This document shows, one piece after another, positions 6,367 through 9,628 of a stretch of DNA of 9,628 nt (the stretch's first letter is position 1; the number at the start of each line of letters is the position of its first letter). A program made the translations under genes and the position numbers. The notes beneath the pieces are model-generated. The model did no database searches. It saw only the letters and a list, made by a program, of their open reading frames with translations, and was not told where the DNA came from. Origin of the DNA: JAEUPI01 sp035764445 (GTDB lineage Bacteria > Pseudomonadota > Gammaproteobacteria > Burkholderiales > Burkholderiaceae_C); NCBI GenBank assembly GCA_035764445.1, contig DASTZF010000158.1, positions 1-9,628 on the forward strand. Reading direction: 5' to 3'.

Positions 6367-7235
6367 GTTGGCTCGAGAAACTGCTGCCGCCGAAGATCCA
6401 GCAGACCGATCCGGCCGAGCGCCGTTCGGTGCCCGAGGGCCTGTGGATCAAGTGCCCAGCCTGCGAGACCGTGCTCTACAAGACCGACCTCGAGGGCAAC
6501 CTCAACGTCTGCCCGAAGTGCGAGCACCACCACCGCATCGGCGCACGCGCGCGGCTCGACACCTTCCTCGATCCCGAAGGCCGTTTCGAGATCGGCCAAG
6601 AGGTGGTGCCGGTCGACGCGCTGAAGTTCAAGGACAGCAAGAAGTACCCCGAGCGCCTGAAGCTCGCGCTTGAGAACACCGGCGAGACCGACGCGCTGGT
6701 GGTGCTGGGCGGCGCGGTGATGAGCGTGCCGCTGGTGGCTGCGTGCTTCGAATTCGACTTCATGGGCGGCTCGATGGGCAGCGTGGTCGGCGAGCGCTTC
6801 GTGCGCGGCGTCGACACCGCGGTCGAGCAGAAGATGCCGTTCGTCTGCTTCACCGCGTCCGGCGGCGCGCGCATGTACGAGGGCACGCTGAGCCTGATGC
6901 AGATGGCCAAGACCAACGCCGCGTTGGCGCGTCTGTCGGCGGCCAAGCTGCCGTTCATCAGCGTGCTCACCGACCCGACGATGGGTGGCGTGTCGGCCAG
7001 CTTCGCGTTCATGGGCGACGTCGTGCTCGCAGAACCGAAGGCACTGATCGGCTTTGCCGGGCCGCGGGTGATCGAGAACACCGTGCGCGAGAAGCTGCCC
7101 GAGGGCTTCCAGCGCGCCGAATTCCTGCTCGGCAAGGGCGCGCTCGACCTGATCGTCGACCGCCGCCAGCTGCGCCCGGCGGTCGCCAAGCTGCTGGCGA
7201 TGCTGCTCAAGCAAAGCGCCGACGCGGTGGCCTGA
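6363..7235 (+). CDS. accD: Acetyl-CoA carboxylase carboxyltransferase subunit beta
   Basis: AccD with AccA forms the carboxyltransferase that moves the carboxyl from biotin on AccB to acetyl-CoA, making malonyl-CoA for fatty acid synthesis. The 290-aa length is typical. A four-Cys zinc ribbon is visible at Cys31, Cys34, Cys50 and Cys53 (CPAC and CPKC), followed by the crotonase-like core with FDFMGGSMGSVVGERF, FTASGGARMYEG, PTMGGVSASFAFMGDV and IGFAGPRVIENTVREKLPEG. ATG 6363 overlaps the trpA stop as ATGA and has AGGA eight bases upstream, so it is probably co-translated with trpA. The neighbours folC and dedD match the accD-folC-dedD order known also in E. coli. The open frame runs upstream through trpA, but that part is a shadow. 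Confidence 0.98.
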   Translation: MSWLEKLLPPKIQQTDPAERRSVPEGLWIKCPACETVLYKTDLEGNLNVCPKCEHHHRIGARARLDTFLDPEGRFEIGQEVVPVDALKFKDSKKYPERLKLALENTGETDALVVLGGAVMSVPLVAACFEFDFMGGSMGSVVGERFVRGVDTAVEQKMPFVCFTASGGARMYEGTLSLMQMAKTNAALARLSAAKLPFISVLTDPTMGGVSASFAFMGDVVLAEPKALIGFAGPRVIENTVREKLPEGFQRAEFLLGKGALDLIVDRRQLRPAVAKLLAMLLKQSADAVA

Positions 7236-7245
7236 AGGCATGTTG

Positions 7246-7317
7246 ACCCCCACGCTTGTCGCTGCGCGACTGCGCTGCCCCCCGAGCGGGCCCAGTCCAG
7301 CTTGGGGCGGCCCGGCG
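7246..7317. repeat. GC-rich intergenic repeat element between accD and folC
   Basis: This is a C-rich then G-rich block with nested inverted repeats: GTCG (7258-7261)/CGAC (7267-7270); GCTGCCCC (7274-7281)/GGGGCGGC (7304-7311) with one G-T pair; and within it GCCC (7277-7280)/GGGC (7288-7291). Its wording (ACCCCCACGC, then GCCCCCCGAG, then CTTGGGGCGGCCCGGCG) matches my memory of a dispersed intergenic repeat abundant in Comamonadaceae and Rubrivivax/Leptothrix-type genomes. I see only one copy here, so its repeated nature rests on recall. It may act as a weak terminator or attenuator after accD. It reaches into the longest possible folC frame. Confidence 0.6.
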
Positions 7318-8666
7318 CTGGACTGACCGCTTCGCTCGATAGCGCGGCCATTCGAAGCTTGCGCACGCTCGACGACTGGCTCGCGCACTGCGAGCGGCTC
7401 AACCCCAAGAGCATGGAGTTCGCGCGCGAGCGCGTCGAGTTCACGCTCGAGCGGGTGCTGGACATGCGTGCGCGGCTCGACCTGCGCTTCGAGTGCCCGT
7501 TGATCAGCGTGGCGGGGACCAACGGCAAGGGCTCGACCTGCGCGATCATCGAATCGATCGCGCGCCATGCCGGCTATCGCACCGCGTTGTCGATCAAGCC
7601 GCACCTGGTGCATTTCGAGGAGCGCTGTCGGCTCGGCGGCGCGATGGTGGATGCAGCGACGCTGCTGCCCCACTTCGAAGCGGTGGAGGCCGCTCGCGGC
7701 ACGCTGCCGCTGACCTACTTCGAGTTCACGACGCTGGTGATCCTTCGCGTTTTCGCGCAGGCCCGGCCCGACGTGATCGTGCTGGAGGTGGGTCTCGGTG
7801 GCCGCCTCGATGCGGCGAACGCGTTCGACGCCGACTGCGCGGTCATCGCCAACGTCGCGCTCGATCACACCGAGTACCTCGGGCCCGACCGCGAATCGAT
7901 CGGGCGCGAGAAGGCGGGCATCTTCCGCAACGGCCGTCCCGCCGTCGTCGGTGACCCCGAACCGCCGGCCAGCGTGATCGCGCAAGCTGCAGCGATCGGT
8001 GCCGATCTTTGGCTGCAAGGGCGTGACTTTCGCTTCGACGGCGATCGGCAGCAGTGGTCGTGGCGCGGGCGGACGCGGCGCTTCAACGGCCTCGCGTACC
8101 CGGCATTGCGTGGTGCGAACCAGTTGCTCAACGCGGCCACCGCGCTGGCCGCGCTGGAGTCTCTGCACGATCGGTTGCCGATCAGCGCGCAGGCGGTGCG
8201 CAACGGCCTGGCGCTGGTCGATCTGCCAGGGCGGTTCCAGATCGTGCCCGGGCAGCCGGCGCTCGTGCTCGACGTGGCGCACAACCCCCAGGCTGCCAGC
8301 GCGTTGGCGGTCAGCCTCGACCAGATGGGCTTCTATCCGCGCACGTTCGCAGTCTTCGGCGTGATGGCCGACAAGGACATCGCCAATGTGCTCGCGCCGC
8401 TGCGGCCACTGATCGACCACTGGTTCGTCACCGATCTGCCGATCGCACGCGCGGCCAAGGCCGCCGACTTGGCGCGCGACGTGGCCGCCGGTGCGGCCAC
8501 GCAAGAGGTGCGCGTGAGCACGCATGCCGCGCCCGGTGCCGCACTGCGCGCGGCACTGGCCGCTGCAGACCCCGCTGATAGAATCGTCGTGTTCGGTTCC
8601 TTCTACACGGTAGGCGGCGTGTTGCAAGAAGGCTTGCCGCAGCTGGCGGCCACGCACCTGGGATAG
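7302..8666 (+). CDS. folC: Bifunctional dihydrofolate/folylpolyglutamate synthase FolC
   Basis: FolC joins glutamate to dihydropteroate and extends folyl-polyglutamates, an ATP-dependent Mur-ligase-like reaction. With the longest frame (454 aa) the ATP loop AGTNGKGST is at 71-79, followed by PHLVHFEER, LTYFEFTTL, LEVGLGGRLDAANAF, ALDHTEYLGPDRESIG, the REKAGIF lysine Lys204 (aligned with the carbamylated Lys of E. coli FolC), LPGRFQIV, LDVAHNPQAA, GVMADKDI and FGSFYTVGGV. The start is uncertain. TTG 7302 lies in the GC-rich repeat; TTG 7359 gives MRTLDDWLAHCERL, close to the usual N-terminus, but neither has a good Shine-Dalgarno. The SSPHL motif of E. coli reads IKPHL here, a substitution I believe is common in this order. 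It is 64 nt from the dedD-like gene. Confidence 0.96.
   Translation: MGRPGAGLTASLDSAAIRSLRTLDDWLAHCERLNPKSMEFARERVEFTLERVLDMRARLDLRFECPLISVAGTNGKGSTCAIIESIARHAGYRTALSIKPHLVHFEERCRLGGAMVDAATLLPHFEAVEAARGTLPLTYFEFTTLVILRVFAQARPDVIVLEVGLGGRLDAANAFDADCAVIANVALDHTEYLGPDRESIGREKAGIFRNGRPAVVGDPEPPASVIAQAAAIGADLWLQGRDFRFDGDRQQWSWRGRTRRFNGLAYPALRGANQLLNAATALAALESLHDRLPISAQAVRNGLALVDLPGRFQIVPGQPALVLDVAHNPQAASALAVSLDQMGFYPRTFAVFGVMADKDIANVLAPLRPLIDHWFVTDLPIARAAKAADLARDVAAGAATQEVRVSTHAAPGAALRAALAAADPADRIVVFGSFYTVGGVLQEGLPQLAATHLG
8576..8584 (+). promoter_or_regulatory. Possible extended -10 promoter inside folC, for dedD-cvpA
   Basis: TGATAGAAT matches the extended -10 form TGn-TAGAAT. It requires an AGA arginine codon, rare in this CGC-rich gene. 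The -35 position (about 8556-8561, CTGGCC) is a weak match. It lies about 147 nt before the dedD-like ATG, a reasonable place for a promoter serving dedD-cvpA. This is inferred from pattern only. Confidence 0.3.
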
Positions 8667-8730
8667 CCGCAGCGGGACCGCGGCGCTCAAGCGGCCGACA
8701 GCGCTCACGTCGCCGCCGACAACGCAGCGC

Positions 8731-9552
8731 ATGGGTCTGTTCTCGTTCCTGAAAGGATCATCGGCCTCGGACGCGCAGCGCGCAGGCACCACCGACCCCG
8801 TGCAAGCAGCGCGCACGCGGGCTCGCCGCCGCCTGATCGGTGCGGCCGCGCTGCTGGCGGTGGGCGTGATCGGCTTTCCGGTGCTGTTCGAGACGCAGCC
8901 ACGCCCGATCGCGGTCGACATCCCGATCGAGATTCCGAAGAAGGAAGGTGCACCATCGCTGCCGTTGCCGCCGCCGCGGGTTGCGTCGGCGGCGCCCGCC
9001 ACCGCCCGGGTCAGCAGCGGGGTGGTGGCCGAACGCAGCACCGAGCCGGCGCGCGAGAGTGCCGCCGCCGTGACGCGCAGCGAGCCCACTCCTGGCGCCG
9101 AGCCGCCACGCAAGGAGCCCGCTGCGCCACGCAGCGAACCCGCGCCGAAGCCAACCCCCGCACCCAAGGTCACGCCCGCGCCCGAGGCGCGCAACGACGA
9201 CGGCGCACGCGCGCGCGCCCTGCTCGACGGGCGGACCCCGGCCAGTGCCGCGAGCGTCGGTACGAAGCCGGCCACCGTGGTCGCAGCGGCCCAAACGACC
9301 AAGCCACCGCCAAGCAGCGATGCCGGCCGCTTCGTCGTGCAGGTCGGCGCCTACGGCGAGGCCAATTCGGCGCGCGACATGCGTCAGCGGGTCGACAAGC
9401 TGGGGCTCAAGAGCTACACGCAGGTCGTCGAGATCGACGGTGCCAAGCGCATCCGCGTGCGCGTGGGGCCCTTCGCCGCTCGCGAAGACGCCGAAAAGGC
9501 GGCGGGCACCCTCAAGGCCGCGGGCCTGCCGGCGGCGGTGCGGCCGCTTTGA
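8731..9552 (+). CDS. dedD: SPOR-domain inner-membrane protein, DedD-like
   Basis: DedD-type proteins sit in the inner membrane at the division septum. Their SPOR domain binds peptidoglycan strands stripped of stem peptides and helps constriction. This 273-aa protein has a short cytoplasmic N-terminus, an Arg cluster at 30-34, a single membrane helix at about 35-53 (LIGAAALLAVGVIGFPVLF), a long Pro/Ala-rich periplasmic linker with alternating charges, and a C-terminal SPOR domain at about 198-273 (FVVQVGAYGEANSARDM, then RIRVRVGPFAAREDAEKA). There is no cytoplasmic enzyme motif. The folC-dedD-cvpA position agrees with the family. ATG 8731 leaves a 64-nt gap after folC and lacks a visible Shine-Dalgarno, but no better start precedes the membrane helix. 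The gene name rests on position and architecture, since SPOR sequences are weakly conserved. Confidence 0.88.
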   Translation: MGLFSFLKGSSASDAQRAGTTDPVQAARTRARRRLIGAAALLAVGVIGFPVLFETQPRPIAVDIPIEIPKKEGAPSLPLPPPRVASAAPATARVSSGVVAERSTEPARESAAAVTRSEPTPGAEPPRKEPAAPRSEPAPKPTPAPKVTPAPEARNDDGARARALLDGRTPASAASVGTKPATVVAAAQTTKPPPSSDAGRFVVQVGAYGEANSARDMRQRVDKLGLKSYTQVVEIDGAKRIRVRVGPFAAREDAEKAAGTLKAAGLPAAVRPL

Positions 9553-9583
9553 GCGCGCACACGGTCGCCCGCAGCAAGGTGTC

Positions 9584-9628
9584 ATGATGTCCACGATGAA
9601 TGACATCAGCTGGGTCGACTGGGCGCTG
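9584..9628 (+). CDS. cvpA: CvpA family protein, 5' end only
   Basis: Only the first 15 codons are inside the window (MMSTMNDISWVDWAL). CvpA is an inner-membrane protein first linked to colicin V production and usually found just before purF; its N-terminus typically reads like T-x-x-D-W-V/A-L-L and enters a membrane helix, which the visible WVDWAL fits. Three in-frame ATG codons are possible (9584, 9587, 9596). AAGG at 9576-9579 is best spaced for ATG 9587. It starts 31 nt after the dedD-like stop, so it is probably in the same operon. The identification leans on gene order because so little sequence is visible. Confidence 0.7.
   Translation, partial: MMSTMNDISWVDWAL

Noticed and set aside
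8666..8684. GCCGC/GCGGC inverted repeat after the folC stop
   Set aside because: Only 5 bp with a 9-nt loop and no T-run; expected by chance in such GC-rich DNA.
6075..9302. 1075-codon open frame on the minus strand
   Set aside because: It lies opposite trpA, accD, folC and the dedD-like gene, all clearly real. Its product is Arg/His/Ala-rich with no recognisable domain. Long antisense frames are expected in high-GC coding DNA.

Overview
The window is high-GC, gene-dense and almost entirely plus-strand coding. It carries fimV - truA - trpF - trpB - (39-codon ORF) - trpA - accD - folC - dedD-like SPOR gene - cvpA (5' end only). From family knowledge, fimV-truA-trpF followed by accD-folC-dedD-cvpA is a conserved order in Pseudomonas and beta-proteobacteria, and placing trpB and trpA between trpF and accD is typical of Burkholderiales. 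A GC-rich intergenic repeat between accD and folC resembles dispersed repeats I remember from the Rubrivivax/Leptothrix/Comamonadaceae side of that order. I therefore infer a chromosomal core segment of a beta-proteobacterium of the order Burkholderiales. The genus cannot be fixed by eye.

Layout. 1-107: leader with a perfect 9-bp GC hairpin (64-88) and a Shine-Dalgarno site that supports a TTG start for fimV at 108. 108-2666: fimV, a large LysM-containing inner-membrane/periplasmic organiser. 2659-3486: truA (tRNA pseudouridine synthase), overlapping the fimV stop by 8 nt. 3483-4151: trpF, GTGA overlap with truA. 4164-5426: trpB. 5423-5542: an unexplained 39-codon ORF joined to both neighbours by ATGA overlaps and preceded by a strong GGAGG; the same stretch holds a stem-loop. 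5539-6366: trpA. 6363-7235: accD, ATGA overlap with trpA. 7236-7301: spacer made mostly of the GC-rich repeat. 7302-8666: folC. 8731-9552: dedD-like SPOR protein. 9584-9628: start of cvpA.

How the genes fit together. TrpF, TrpB and TrpA perform the last steps of tryptophan synthesis, and TrpB and TrpA form one complex. AccD is the carboxyltransferase beta subunit for malonyl-CoA, FolC makes folyl-polyglutamates, TruA modifies tRNA, and FimV and the SPOR protein act at the cell envelope and septum. Tight overlaps from truA to trpF and from trpB to accD suggest one transcription unit with translational coupling. Two sites with rare codons inside trpF and folC look like extended -10 elements and may be weak internal promoters.

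Novelty. Most of the window is ordinary housekeeping DNA and I see no defence system, mobile element with a transposase, CRISPR array or RNA gene. The parts most worth a second look are the trpB-trpA insert (small ORF, duplicated initiation region and hairpin), the accD-folC repeat that may supply the folC start codon, and the two candidate intragenic promoters.
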